Notes: generated by a model not told the origin, from the letters alone. Shown: positions 1 through 10,741, numbered from the stretch's first letter. The stretch: DNA of 64,000 bases from Adiantum capillus-veneris (GCA_014529385.2 CM043969.1:33618446-33682445), one strand, 5' to 3'. Numbers and translations: made by a program.

Positions 1-94
<94 letters not shown>
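1..94. repeat. (CT)n microsatellite
   Basis: An uninterrupted CT dinucleotide run touches the window edge, so its true length is unknown. Similar tracts recur at 24.6, 39.1, 51.9, 52.4 and, as GA, 57.4 kb, in several cases next to a CA tract inside an LTR-like repeat. Confidence 0.98.
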
Positions 95-99
<5 letters not shown>

Positions 100-2610
100 T
101 TGAGTGTCCGCCCTCGCCCTCAATAGGCATTTTTGGAATTGAAAACAACATGATATTACGCTAAGACACATTTTTTTCAAACATTGCCCGGGCCTGAGGC
201 TGCGCCATTGTCTCGGCCTGTCAGGCCACAAAGTTAACAAGGATGGCGCAAAAGCACTAAACGTCTTGGCTAATAAGATGATGTTCTGAATGTTGTATGC
301 AGAAATCTTGGGGCCATGTGAGGAGGGAGTGATCAAGAGGCGCAACCCTTGACAGGTCTAAAAGAACAAGCCATGTGACTTAGTAGGAGCATTTTGTACA
401 GTTGGGGTTCTGCTCGGGGATAGTGGTAATCACCTGCTTACTGTGCAACTACTTAAGTAAACTAACTGATTCGTTAAATGACCCTCGACTATTAAAGAGT
501 CAATTTTCGACAAGGGCTTGGCCTTATTTATTTTGATTTTCTCTAGCAAGACTATATTCTTGCCGCTAAATCCACTACTTTGTTTTCTTTTGTGGATGGA
601 CCTGAGGGTTGGCACTCTCTTTGGAAGTCACAATGCTATGTTTGGAGCACAAGATAAATATTTTGAAGCCTCAAGGGTGTCAAATTCGATCAGAAGGTAT
701 GTCTTATGGAAGTCAATGACTCAGTTGTTGTGGGAATTTCTCAATGGGCAAGCATTGAGGATGTCTGGGCAGAACTTGGAAGCCAAAGCAATTGAGGCCA
801 AGCCTAAATAATCAATTGTTGGTTTTTGAATTGATGTGAGGGTTGTGTGCCGAGGGTGAAAGTGGGTTAGCTACATGGCCTTTTGAAGATCCCACACTTG
901 CTGTAGTTGGTGGGGAATAAGTACTGCAGAGGAGATGGGAGCTCTCATGGGGCATAGCTATGGTGACCTTGTGTTGCAACCTGTTTATCACATGCCCGTG
1001 CAGGCTTATGTGCTGCAGTTCCATGCTGTCACCCCTTCAGATTTGCTTTGATTACTTTCAAACTGGTGTTGATGGGGAGTAACCCAATTTTCACAGGAAA
1101 TGAAGACTAGATGGCTCATTGTGAGCTATCGGTCATAACTCTGCAGTTGATAGTGAACGAGGCCAAGTTGCATGGGATTCCTTTTGGTAGGAGTAGTTGG
1201 ACCCTAAGGGAGCTAGAAGTTGAAACCGGTTCCAACAAGTGTTTTGACAACTAAGTATTAGCTCCTATGGAAGAAAATGTTAAAACTTCAGAGCCTTAGC
1301 AAGCCTAACGGTGTTGTTAGGAGGAACTGATTGCAGCAAGTGTTCCTGGATGGGATTCATAAGCAAGTATCTCTTGTGGAAGCAGATGTTAAGGACAAGA
1401 GCCTCAAAAAAGAAAAGGGAGATTTCAAGGTGCTCGAAGGTAAATGTTAAGCGTACTGGCAGACAACTGATGAGAGCTATTGAAATCACTCACTATGACT
1501 TCGAGCTCTACAGTGCTTGGCACCCAAAGTTGGTGGTGAAAGTGGACTTGGAAGAGCTGGAGACCCTATAAGGAAGCTCTGCAGGTTGCTCAAGTCAAAA
1601 GCAAGAAATCTCAAGATCGAAATGCTATAGTCATTTCGTCAATCATATCATCTTTCAATCCTGCACTCAAACTCAATCACATGTCTGAGGAATAATTTTC
1701 AAGAATTCCAGCTCATCAATCAGATACTAAGTTCATACTGAACAAAGTGTTTCAATCATTCTGTTTGCATCTTATTGTTTTGTGGCCATCTCATCCCTTG
1801 GGAACTCTTGATGGGCTCACCACAGTTTCATTCAATCATTCATCAATAATCATCATCATCATTCAAAATTCATGATCATGATCAGGTTCCTTCTAGAGCA
1901 GTCACTGCTTTGAATTCGTCATCATCTCATCCCTGATTTCACATGCTATCTGTTCACAAATAGCAAGTTCTTCCAAAATATTAATTTCATATATAAATCA
2001 AAATCATCTTTGAAAATTCCTACTTCAAAGTTCTTCATTCATACACTTAGTTCATACTGAACACAATGTTTCAAACATTCAGTATAGTCATGTGATCCGT
2101 CTATAAGTCTTAATGCACCTAGATCCCTACGTAGCAAAATTCACGATTCTTATCGTGAATCGTCATTGGGTACATTCTTGAGCCGTCATTTCTCCCAATT
2201 GCTTTCATATGCAAATTTCTCACCATCTCATCCTCGATTTCACCTGCAAAACATGCAAAATTTCAAGGAGATGGCTCACCTCATTGCAAAAGAGTGGATG
2301 TATAGCTCCATGCTTCCCAATGCTTACAAATGTGAGTTCCTCGTTCCTATTACTTATTATCTGTACACAAATAAAAAAATCTTCCTAAAACATTAATTTC
2401 ACACATGCGCAAATTTTTCGTAGAAACCCTAATTTTCATAGTTATTGGATATAAAATCCATTCACGTCAATGCGTAGAGCTTGTCAACTTTGCCTTATGT
2501 CGCATATCCAAATTCTCAACCGTCGAAGAGGTTTTTAAAAGGTCTCGCAACACAAAAAAAGCATTTAAAAAAAACGAACTCCTTTTTCTCTTGCAAGTGC
2601 TCTTGAATTC
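95..2610. other. Unrecognised degraded sequence, no supported gene
   Basis: Only short open frames occur here (for example 518-811 and 1311-1571, plus strand) and I recognise no domain in them. An internal duplication is visible: sequence at about 1,729-2,010 (GTTCATACTGAAC, then CATCTCATCC, then a ttaatttca stretch) recurs in degraded form at about 2,049-2,410, offset by roughly 320 bp. The right edge is the target site of the hAT element. Most likely old intergenic or transposon-derived DNA. Confidence 0.5.
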
Positions 2611-2618
2611 CTTATGGC
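2611..2618. repeat. hAT target-site duplication, left copy
   Basis: CTTATGGC directly precedes the CAGGG end. The identical octamer follows the other end at 10742-10749. An exact 8-bp duplication outside matching inverted ends fixes the element boundaries. Confidence 0.95.
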
Positions 2619-2765
2619 CAGGGATTTTTATTACGCGATGACGCATTTTGTTAAATGTTAATTATTGTTGTTATTATCACTATTTTTTTCATGTTACTAA
2701 CATATCTAATGTCATGACTTACAAAAACCGGTAGAAAACGTAGAACCTGCAGGGAAACCACAAAC

Positions 2766-2880
2766 CCCGGCAGGCCCGGCGGGTATGTGATATAGCTCGG
2801 CGGGCCCGGCGGGCAAAGCAAGAATCCCGCCGGCCCCGTCATGTACCCCCTCCATATTTGGCGGCTCTATATAACCCTGT
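2766..2880 (+). promoter_or_regulatory. Left-end GC block and TATA box (transposase promoter)
   Basis: Two blocks of the motif CGGCGGGCCCGGCGGG (about 2766-2784, degenerate, and 2798-2814) sit upstream of CTATATAA at 2867-2874. Transcription would start near 2,900. A good splice donor (AAAG|GTAAAAG, intron from 2953) and an acceptor (TATTGCAG|G, ending 3737) would place the tandem array inside the first intron. The same motif and a TATA box recur near the right end of the element. Confidence 0.6.
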
Positions 2881-3006
2881 AGTAGACATCACATCACATC
2901 ACCGCTTCCTCTAAATTTGGTCATCCTTTAAAATTTAGAAGAAAAACTAAAGGTAAAAGAATGAATAGTCTTTTAAAAAAATTAAAACTTAATGAAACTC
3001 TGATAA

Positions 3007-3595
3007 TGGATCATTAGTTCTTTTTTTGGACTGAAATGATTCTTGAAAGGAGATAGAAAGGTGAATCTTTGGGTCGGTATCTCTACATTTGGGATGGACT
3101 AAGCTCATGTTTGGTTCACCGTTATATTTGCTAAATTGATTGCTATATTGATTAGAACTTCTATCATGGGTCATTAGTTCTTTTTTGGACTGAACTGATT
3201 CTTGAAAAGAGATAGAAAGGTGAATCTTTGGGTCGATATCTCTACTTTTGGGATGGACTGATCACATGTTTGATTCACCGTTGTATTTGCTTGCTATTCC
3301 GATTAGAGCTCCAATCATGGGTCATTACTTCTTTTTGGACTGGACTGATTCATGAAAGGAGGTAGGAAGGTGAATCTTTGGGTCGATATCTCTACTTTTG
3401 GGATGGACTGATCACATGTTTGATTCACTGCTGTATTTGCTTGCTATTTCGATTAGAGCTCCAATCATGGGTCACTAGTTCTTTTTTGGACTGGACTGAT
3501 TCATGAAAGGGGTAGGAAGGTGAATCTTTGGGTCGATATCTCTACTTTTGGGATGGACTGATCACATATTTGATTCACCGTTGTATTTGCTTGCT
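3007..3595 (+). repeat. Left subterminal tandem array, four units of 150-160 bp
   Basis: The unit starts with GGGTCATTAGTTC followed by tttttggactg, gaaaggtgaatctttgggtc and ttgggatggact. Starts are near 3009, 3169, 3319 and 3469. It lies between the promoter and the transposase exon, inside the proposed first intron. Subterminal repeats in hAT elements often bind transposase; that role is inferred here. Confidence 0.85.
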
Positions 3596-3737
3596 CATGT
3601 TTGAGTAGATTGAGGTTTATTCCCTTCAAGCTTCACTACTACGCTTGTGTGTAATATTGATTATAACACTAATGTTTGGTTTGAATAATACTTGAAAGAA
3701 GAGATAGCATACTGAGCTATGTTTATTGGTATTGCAG

Positions 3738-6047
3738 GCATCCAATAAGTACGTCTTCCACCGGGAATGTGAGCGGCGGTGTTGGTGTCCCAAGCCTAGC
3801 TTCCTTGAGGAGACCTCCTACCTCGATGCCAGGTCCTACTTCGCAGGGCACCATTTCGCAGGGCAAGCGAAAGGCAGGTGGAAAAAGTCCGGGACCCGAG
3901 TGGAATTTTGCCACAAATTTAAATAAGTATCAAGATTGGAAATGTAACTTTTGTGGCGAAGAGAAATCTGGAGGAGCACCAAGAATAAGGGATCATTTTC
4001 TAGGTGGCAATACCAGAATCCAAGGAGGAAAGTGCAAGGGCTTAGGTGCAGAAGAAGCAGCTATGCGCTTAAAAGCTTTAATTGGTAAGCTAATTTCCAT
4101 GAGCAAAAGATCAAAACTCTCTACTTTCGACCATCACACCCCCGTATCGATAAGATCAAACCAGTATGAGGGATCATTGGGTGTAACGCCCACCAATCGA
4201 AGCACTCAAAGTAGGGAACCAACTTCTCATATCGATGGAAGTACTCCTCCAAACCATGGATCTCCTGACTTTCAGGTAGGATCGTCAAAAAAGTAGACAT
4301 GTTAGCTTACAGACGAGCTTCAAAACACTTGCCTTAGAAGAAGCACAACTTGCACTAGCTAAAGCCGCCTATTTCACTGGGGGATCATTGGCCATTGTCA
4401 CCCGTGATGCATGGAAGTCAGCTTGGAAACGCATTGGGGAGTATGGTGCTGGATTTACCCCTCCAACATATCACCATATGAGAAACCAACTGTTGGATAA
4501 ATGTTACATAAGCACACAACAGGATATTCAAAGGGTAATATTAAATGCAACAGAACAATCTGGATACACCATAGTTAGTGATGATTGGTCCAACGTTCAA
4601 AGGCGGCCATTGATCAACATCATTCTTGTATGTCCTCGTGGTGAATGTTTTATCAAAGCTATGGATAGCTCTGGTCAAATAAAGTCTGGCAGTTTTATAG
4701 CTGACATCATTGGCGACGCAATTGAGGAACTTGGAAAAGAAAATGTTGTCCAAGTAATCATGGACAATGCCAAAAATTGCAGGGCTGCAGGTAGAATACT
4801 TGAAAGTCGCTTCTCTCACCTATATAGTGCTGGTTGCAGTACACACAACTTGAACTTGGTATTGCAAGATGGTACAAGAGGGAGGACACAGAGTGGTTGA
4901 AATGGATAGTAGACAATTCTCGCTTAATAGTCAAGTTTGTTTTGAAGCGTCAGAGGGTTCTTGACATGTACCGTCAAAGGATGTCTACTATGTTAAAACT
5001 GCCGTGCGAAACTAGATTTTTCACCAACTACTATACGGTAGAATCACTAATAAAAAATAAGAATTCTGTGATGGAGACATTTGTTTGTGCCACTTTTTCA
5101 GAATGGGAGACTGGTCAAAGGGAGAAGATAAAAAGCAAAATAGGGGTGATCAGAGATCTACTAGCTGATCGCCACTTTTGGGATGATGTGGTGGATGTGC
5201 ACAATGTCATGATGCCAATTATGCTCACATTACGCCAACTGGATTCTGCCTTGCCTAACATAGGTAAGGTGTGGATGGCTTGGTGGACTGTTCAAGAAAG
5301 CCTTGCAAATCCAGAGGAGCCCCAGGAGCCAATTGTGAAGCCTTGGAAGACACCATTCACTCAAAAGAGGAGAGAAATTTTGAGAAAGTATGTGCATGGT
5401 CGATGGGTTGGAGCACATAGTCCACTACACAGCGTAGCTTTCTTATTGGATCTAGAGTATTGGGCAATGGAAATAGACAAACTTGATGAGGAGGTGCTGG
5501 AAGACTTTTATGATGTGATAGACAGGTTTTATGATGATCCTGATAAGCATGCATCAGCTGTTACTGATCTTACAAAGTTTAAACTCAAAGAGGGTAAGTT
5601 TGGTACAGAATTTGTGCAGAAACTTGCCACGGAGCAACCAGCGTGGAAGTGGTGGATGATGAATGGTGGTAGTGCACCCACCCTTAAACGCCTAGCTGTT
5701 AGAATCCTACCCCATGTGCATCCAATTCAAGTTCTGAGAGAAACTGGAGTACATATAAATATGTACATTCCACCATCAGAAACCGCCTTCTAAATTCAAG
5801 AGCTGAAAAATTGGTGTATATGTACTGCAACCATTGGCTATTGGCAAGAGTGCAAGCTGAGAACTACAAAGAGGAGATGCCGCGCTGGACTTATGATGTA
5901 ACCAATGATGAGGTGGACAAAGACAGTGAGCTGCAAGGGGAATCTCATGAAGTAGAAACTACATGTACTTTAGAAGAGATTGAAGAGAATTTGGAAATTG
6001 AACCAACTAATTTGACCCGTCGCAGCAAGCGACGGTGGTTTAATTAA
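3738..6047 (+). pseudogene. hAT transposase (BED finger, DUF659, C-terminal dimerisation region), broken
   Basis: This encodes the enzyme that would cut and move the element. The first exon base after TATTGCAG is 3738; the first in-frame ATG is at 3826. A BED-type zinc finger (C-x2-C then H and C, codons about 59-89 counted from 3769) is followed by the RNase-H-like core. SDDWSN and IMDNAKNC supply the first two acidic residues, and GCSTHNLNL follows. The C-terminal part contains RNRLLNSRAEKLVY, the hAT dimerisation signature, and ends at 6047 with a basic tail. The reading frame changes three times. Near 4,290 a 37-nt GT-AG segment (4276-4312) would restore frame if spliced. Near 4,870 and 5,745 only single-base losses explain the shifts. 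These could be real mutations or assembly errors. It faces the minus-strand unit tail to tail. Confidence 0.88.
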
Positions 6048-6379
6048 TAGATTATCGAATCCATTGAGTGACTTCTGGTTAAGTTCAAAAATTGTTTATC
6101 TTATAAGCTTTTTTTTATATTTAGTTTGAGGTTTAGACATTTGCTTAATAATAAACGAAGCCCTTAAAAACCTTTACAAGGCCACAAATCACTATTAAAG
6201 CTTCATAATATACAAAGCCCTAACAAATCGTTGCATTATCACATATCATAATTGAAGCTGAAGAGAAGACAATTCACAATTCACTAATAAATTCTCGCAA
6301 GACAACGAGTCAATGTTATCAAATGTTACAAAAACTATCCAAGTGATAGTGAAATATTTGTGAGAATATCTTCATTCTC
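6048..6379. other. Tail-to-tail intergenic segment inside the hAT element
   Basis: AT-rich sequence between the ends of the convergent transposase and RING units. Both transcripts probably terminate here. No ORF or repeat of note. Confidence 0.5.
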
Positions 6380-6847
6380 CTATTCACGCTGACCTTTAAG
6401 CTTATTATAGTCTTCGGACATTTTGAAAATTGCATATAGCTTTTTGGATATCTCAAACTCACATATAGCACAATGAAAGTTATTCATCATGCTTTGCATC
6501 AAGCATGATATATGATACATATGTCCACATGGCAAGCTGAAGTGACCACACCACTCATGAAAGAATGATCTACATATGGGGCAAGGACCACCGTGCTCAC
6601 CAGAAGCTGGAGGGGCCTCAATAGATGTTGGGTGCTCAATCAATGTGGCAGCATTTTGTTTTTTTATAGTCACCTCTAACTCTTTTACGTGGCGAGATAG
6701 CACCTTCACCTCCCTTTGCAAGTCTCTATTTAGGGTTTCTTCTGCATGATAGCCTTGTGTAGCTTGTGATGCTTGCTTGAGTTGAGTTTGAAGCTCCTCC
6801 TTAACTTGATGCACTTCCATTGATGCACCTTCTAGTGCCAATGACAT
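6380..6847 (-). CDS. Coiled-coil RING-H2 zinc-finger protein (putative E3 ubiquitin ligase) within the hAT element
   Basis: Residues about 8-65 are charged and heptad-like, predicting a coiled coil. Residues 89-129 fit the C3H2C3 RING-H2 pattern: C89-x2-C92, C107-x-H109-x2-H112-x2-C115, then C126-x2-C129. Such RING proteins recruit E2 enzymes to ubiquitinate bound partners; a ligase role is inferred from family only. The ATG at 6847 opens this frame. A TAG lies 36-38 bases in front of it in frame, so any longer N-terminus must come from the 6917-7279 ORF through splicing or a frameshift. It is the last ORF of the minus-strand unit and is uninterrupted. Confidence 0.72.
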   Translation of the reverse strand: MSLALEGASMEVHQVKEELQTQLKQASQATQGYHAEETLNRDLQREVKVLSRHVKELEVTIKKQNAATLIEHPTSIEAPPASGEHGGPCPICRSFFHEWCGHFSLPCGHMYHISCLMQSMMNNFHCAICEFEISKKLYAIFKMSEDYNKLKGQRE

Positions 6848-6916
6848 CTCTTGCCGTGTGATGGTGATTGCCGTGTGACTGTCATGTGAGGTGTCCTTGA
6901 GCTAAAGTCCACTGCT

Positions 6917-7279
6917 TCACCCAAGACATAATGCAAAGTATAACATCTTGGAAAACCACAATGGACAATCCATATGATGCATAGGATGACCCATAACATC
7001 GAGATATATGTTCTCTCCATTGTCTCGTATGTCTGCATTAATGCATTGTGATAGCTTCAGTCGGCCTTTCTTGATGTTGTCATCTGCAACGCCTGGCCAT
7101 ATGGATTTCACCATTTCTCGGTCAATCCTAGTGTTCACCTGTTTCCATTGTGTACCCACTGGGTTGGCCCACTGGGAGCAACGAGCAGCAATTCGAGCGG
7201 TGTCGTTCACTCCACCGCCTTGACACATGGATCTGAGACGCTCAAAAGCGCGCTTAGCCCTTTGATTATCATTATCCAT
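6917..7279 (-). CDS. Unknown ORF upstream of RING ORF, possible N-terminal exon
   Basis: The open frame begins at an ATG (7279) just after a TTTAATCAG acceptor-like sequence. It encodes a tryptophan-containing, basic/acidic N-terminal half (QWKQVNTRIDREMVKSIW) and ends at ALCLG. Another frame stays open past the stop, down to 6832. I recognise no domain; the spaced W residues loosely recall helix-turn-helix DNA-binding modules, but this is weak. It may be joined to the coiled-coil RING ORF in one mRNA. Confidence 0.45.
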   Translation of the reverse strand: MDNDNQRAKRAFERLRSMCQGGGVNDTARIAARCSQWANPVGTQWKQVNTRIDREMVKSIWPGVADDNIKKGRLKLSQCINADIRDNGENIYLDVMGHPMHHMDCPLWFSKMLYFALCLG

Positions 7280-7299
7280 ATCCTGATTAAACACTATAC

Positions 7300-7649
7300 T
7301 TCAGTTACGGCATACAAACTTAATGATAATCAATTTCTATAAGAGTAACCACCATTTTCCGACAATCAATTGATATTAGAATAACCACCATCTTACAACA
7401 ATCAATTGATATAAGAGTAACCACCATTTTTTAAATCAATGAATGACAATCAGTGACTCCGCGTGGCTTATTGCTTGAAACTTAAGAGAAAAAACAAAAC
7501 TCATAGAAATTTGGTTGTCTATTGAGATATAACAAAGTGTTTTTATTACTCATACATCATCCATTGCGCATAAAACCCAATTTTTAAAAGTGCTTTTATA
7601 AGTCACAAGTCTCAGAAAACCCTGCTTAATAAAGTACATCATATATCCA
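7300..7649. repeat. Short tandem repeats between RING unit and kinase
   Basis: About 7,320-7,440 holds three copies of a roughly 45-bp unit containing gacaatcaattgatat and aagagtaaccaccatttt. The rest is AT-rich with no ORF. It separates the kinase stop from the next ORF, so the minus strand may contain two genes rather than one. Confidence 0.7.
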
Positions 7650-8759
7650 TCAAAAAAAGGCTACACTCATTTCAGAGGGAGGGCGTAAGCATCGTTCTGG
7701 CTGGGCTTCAAATCTTTCTAATTCTTCGTCCAAATGTGCCAAGGTCTTTCTGTCTGTGGATTTCTTCCTCACCCAACCTTCCACAACAATCCTAGATATG
7801 GCTTGTACCTCCACTGAAACCTTATGTTTGAACCAATCTGTGCTGTAGTAGTCAGAGAACTCTCCACAAAACTTACAAAATTGCCATATCACCCATCCTA
7901 TGGCGTACACATCTATGGCCTTGGTCCATGGGCATAAATTCTTTCCATCTAGTAACTCAGGAGCTCGCCAAGGATGAAACTTTTGCCAGTTTTCATCGGT
8001 ATTGTTGGTCTTTTGTGTCTCTAAGCCAACACGCAGAGCCAATCCCCAATCAATTATTCCAATACGGGGAGTGAGATCCTTGGTACAGTCCAACATGATG
8101 TTCCATGGATGGAGATCATTGTGGATCACTCCCTCGTCATGTGCGAATTGCAATGCCTTCACCAAGGCATGGATCAGGGAGGGAGCATGATTGCACAGGC
8201 TCTTGATACGTGTTTTCTTGTCTTCAGAGGGCTACTCCCATTTAAAGTATTCAGGGATCTTTCCTTTCCCCTCTTGATGCGCTACAAGCGTCGTGAAAGA
8301 GCCCTGTGGAAGGGGCACTGTCTCCATAAGATCACCTAAAGTTCCCCCATTGAAGTAGGGGAATATCAGAAACCATGGCAACGTTATAGAGTGGGCAATA
8401 CTCCTCACAATCCTTCTATGGTTGAGATCTACTCCACTTTCTGATGCAAAGCTTTTCCACTGATGCTTGGCCTGTCCTTTGAACTCCTTGGCACAATAAG
8501 TATTCGTTGCAGGAAGGAAACTGATCCCTTTGATTTGAACTTGCCACCCTGTGCCATAAGTCCCTGACCCAAGTTTCTTGATCTTCTTAATGGACTTATT
8601 TGGAATGCCCAAAGTCATACTACATTCAGAATTGTATATACTGCTCTCCAGGTGACTGGCAGAAGCAGTAGCACCCGATGTTCCCTCAATGGCAGCCTCC
8701 TCAATAAACGGTTCTCCAACTTGGCTGCTCCCCATAACTGTGGTGATAGCCATTCGCAT
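7650..8759 (-). CDS. Protein kinase within the hAT element, one in-frame TAG
   Basis: The ATG at 8759 opens a frame with a glycine-rich loop (KLGSGTYGTGW, residues 62-72), the ATP-anchoring lysine in YCAKEF (K91) and a hinge at FPYFNGGTLGDL. After one in-frame TAG (8232-8234) the same frame continues with the catalytic loop VIHNDLHPWNIML, the metal-binding IIDWG, and the RAPELL motif. The catalytic Asp, Asn and DFG-position Asp are all kept; HRD is HND and DFG is DWG. A 54-nt GT-AG segment (8232-8285), phase 0, contains the TAG and would leave a continuous kinase if spliced. The kinase class is not clear: the N-D-L-H-P-x-N loop is unusual for plant receptor-like kinases. Either an intact gene with a short intron or a pseudogene. 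A kinase inside a hAT element is unexpected and suggests gene capture. Confidence 0.8.
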
Positions 8760-8785
8760 TTTCTTGCTTAGGCCAAACTATGTGT

Positions 8786-9130
8786 CTATGTGGGATGCTC
8801 GCCTTGACCTCTCTTTTCAGCTCTCCATCTCGCGTTCCAATGCTCTAGCTTACCCTTGTCTACTTCTTGAGGGAATTCCTCTTTCAAATCAAAGGCCACC
8901 TTGGGCAAATTTCCCACCCAACTGCTCAGTAATGAGATTATTGATTCGGTTGTTTTGTCTGGATATAACAACAAAATTTTGCAGGAAATCTCACTGTATA
9001 ATGATTGCAATCTAGACTCATCTGCAACAATCTGTGCTATATCGTCGGTATCTAGTGCACTGACGATTGTAATCAACAATTGTCTAATTTTCTTTTTGAA
9101 CTCTATCATTGAAGTAGCAGAAGGATCCAT
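8786..9130 (-). CDS. Unknown alpha-helical ORF upstream of kinase
   Basis: It starts at an ATG (9130) five bases after a strong acceptor-like TACCATTGCAG. This mirrors the TATTGCAG acceptor before the transposase exon, so a promoter-proximal intron holding the array at 9,247-10,345 is likely. The open frame extends a further 105 bases upstream with a C-x2-C pair. The product, about 115 aa, is mostly helical, with leucines and acidic residues and no domain I recognise. It ends 27 bases before the kinase ATG in a different frame, so it may be a separate cistron or an N-terminal exon. Confidence 0.5.
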   Translation of the reverse strand: MDPSATSMIEFKKKIRQLLITIVSALDTDDIAQIVADESRLQSLYSEISCKILLLYPDKTTESIISLLSSWVGNLPKVAFDLKEEFPQEVDKGKLEHWNARWRAEKRGQGEHPT

Positions 9131-9246
9131 TTTGCCTGCAATGGTATTATTGCAAACAACACATTGTGAAATATAACTATGTGCCACTCCATTTGGATCT
9201 TTTCTACGTGAAAGAAAAAGTGCAGTATGCCTCACCGTACAACAAC

Positions 9247-10345
9247 TTACAAACAGATGCTCCTGTCATTCTAGCAGCAACACACCTAGTCGCAATTGCA
9301 ACCATGTGCCGAAGAATGAATGACTGGGAGCAACATAAAACATAGTCACCCTACGCTTTTGCAATGACACACCTAGCCGCAATTGCAACCATGTGCCAGT
9401 GCATCCACGCACGGTGAATTCTTTCAAACAGATGCTCCTGTCATTCTAGCAGCAACACACCTAGTCGCAATTGCAACCATGTGCCGAAGCATGAATAACT
9501 GGGAGCAACATAAAACATAATCAGTGTACGCTTTTGCAATGACACACCTAGCCGCAATTGCAACCATGTGTCAGTGCATCCACACACGCTGACTTCTTTC
9601 AAATAGCAGCTACCGTCAATCTAGCAGCAACACACCTAGTCGCAATTGCAACCATGTGCCGAAGCATGAATGACTGGGAGCAACATAAAACATAGTCATC
9701 CTACGCTTTTGCAATGACACACCTAGTCGCAATTGCAACCATGTGCCAGTGCATCCATGCACGATGTCTTCTTTCAAGATTCAAGCATATGAAACATTAT
9801 GAAATTATTTGAGCACACATTCATGCATTAGATGCTACCGTCATTCTAGCAGCAACACACCTAGTCGCATTTGCAACCATGTGCCGAAGCATGAATGACG
9901 GGAAGCAAAATAAAACATAGTCATCTTGCATTTTTGCAATGACACACCTAGCTGCAATTGCAACCATGTGCCAGTGCATCCACGCACGGTGAGTTCTTTC
10001 AAATAGATGCTCTTGTCATTCTAGCAGCAACACACCTAGTCGCATTTGCAACCATGTGCCGAAGCATGAATGACTGGGAGCAACATAAAACATAGTCACC
10101 CTACGCTTTTGCAATGACACACCTAGCCACAATTGCAACCATGTGCCAGTGCATCCACGCACGGTGAATTCTTTCAAACAGATGCTCCTGTCATTCTAGC
10201 AGCAACACACCTATTCGCAATTGCAACCATGTGCCAAAGCATGAATGACTGGGAGCAATATAAAACATAATCATCGTACGCTTTTGCAATGACACACCTA
10301 GCCGCAATTGCAACCATGTGCTAGTACATCCATGTACGATGATTT
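9247..10345 (-). repeat. Right subterminal tandem array, six units of about 175 bp
   Basis: Units start at a GATGCTCCTGTCATTCTAGC-like string near 9255, 9429, 9605, 9829, 10003 and 10180; the fourth interval is expanded to about 224 bp by extra sequence. Each unit contains two half-units sharing ACACACCTAGYCGCAATTGC followed by AACCATGTGCC, giving about twelve cores with the palindrome GCAATTGC. It lies between the right-end promoter and the first minus-strand ORF. Confidence 0.9.
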
Positions 10346-10499
10346 GATAAAAGAAATTTTATACCTTTAAGTTTTAACGCAAAAAACTCAAAAAACCATC
10401 AATAAAATAAGGAAGGGATTAAAAAATTACCGCTACACTGCTTTGAGAATGTGGAAAGCTGCCAGAAAGTTTGGTGAAGAAGACTTTTCAATGTACCTC

Positions 10500-10613
10500 T
10501 TTTGTGAAAAAGACAAGCACCGGCGTCGTCTTTATATAGCCACGACGGGCCCGGCGGGGAAGTTGCTTTTCCCGGCGGGCCCGGCGGGCTAACTACTTAG
10601 CCCGGCGGGCCTT
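10500..10613 (-). promoter_or_regulatory. Right-end GC block and TATA box (promoter of minus-strand unit)
   Basis: On the minus strand the order is three GC-rich blocks (10599-10611, 10571-10590, 10545-10558), then CTATATAAA (about 10531-10539), with a start expected near 10,505. The blocks share CGGCGGGCCCGGCGGG with the left end, in the same strand orientation rather than inverted. That suggests a maintained regulatory or binding motif beyond the short terminal inverted repeats. Confidence 0.6.
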
Positions 10614-10741
10614 TAGCCGGTCTCCAAGTCTCCTTGCAGGTCAAAAAAGATGAATGTCAATTAACATAATATTTGTTATTTTGCATTTCTATTGTTATTA
10701 ACCTGAAATTATAGTGTGATCACGTCATTTTGAAATCCCTG

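Larger units (their letters stand above)
2619..10741 (+). mobile_element. hAT-superfamily DNA transposon carrying kinase and RING genes
   Basis: The left end reads CAGGGATTTTTATTACGCG. The right end, read inward on the minus strand, is CAGGGATTTCAAAATGACG, so the first nine bases are identical inverted repeats; CAGGG ends are typical of Ac-like hAT elements. The element is flanked by a perfect 8-bp direct duplication, CTTATGGC (2611-2618 and 10742-10749), the hAT target size. It encodes a BED/DUF659 transposase on the plus strand and, on the minus strand, a set of ORFs including a protein kinase and a RING-H2 protein. Both ends carry a GC-rich motif block, a TATA box and a subterminal tandem array. 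The transposase has two unexplained single-base frame breaks, so this copy may be non-autonomous, but the perfect target duplication argues for a fairly recent insertion. Confidence 0.93.

Noticed and set aside
8232-8234. TAG in the kinase repaired by U-to-C RNA editing, as in fern and hornwort organelles
   Set aside because: That editing is organellar; a short intron or plain nonsense mutation is simpler for nuclear DNA.
9247-10345. Regular repeats with unique-looking spacers resembling a CRISPR array
   Set aside because: Units are 175 bp with repeated spacers, in a plant transposon, with no cas genes.
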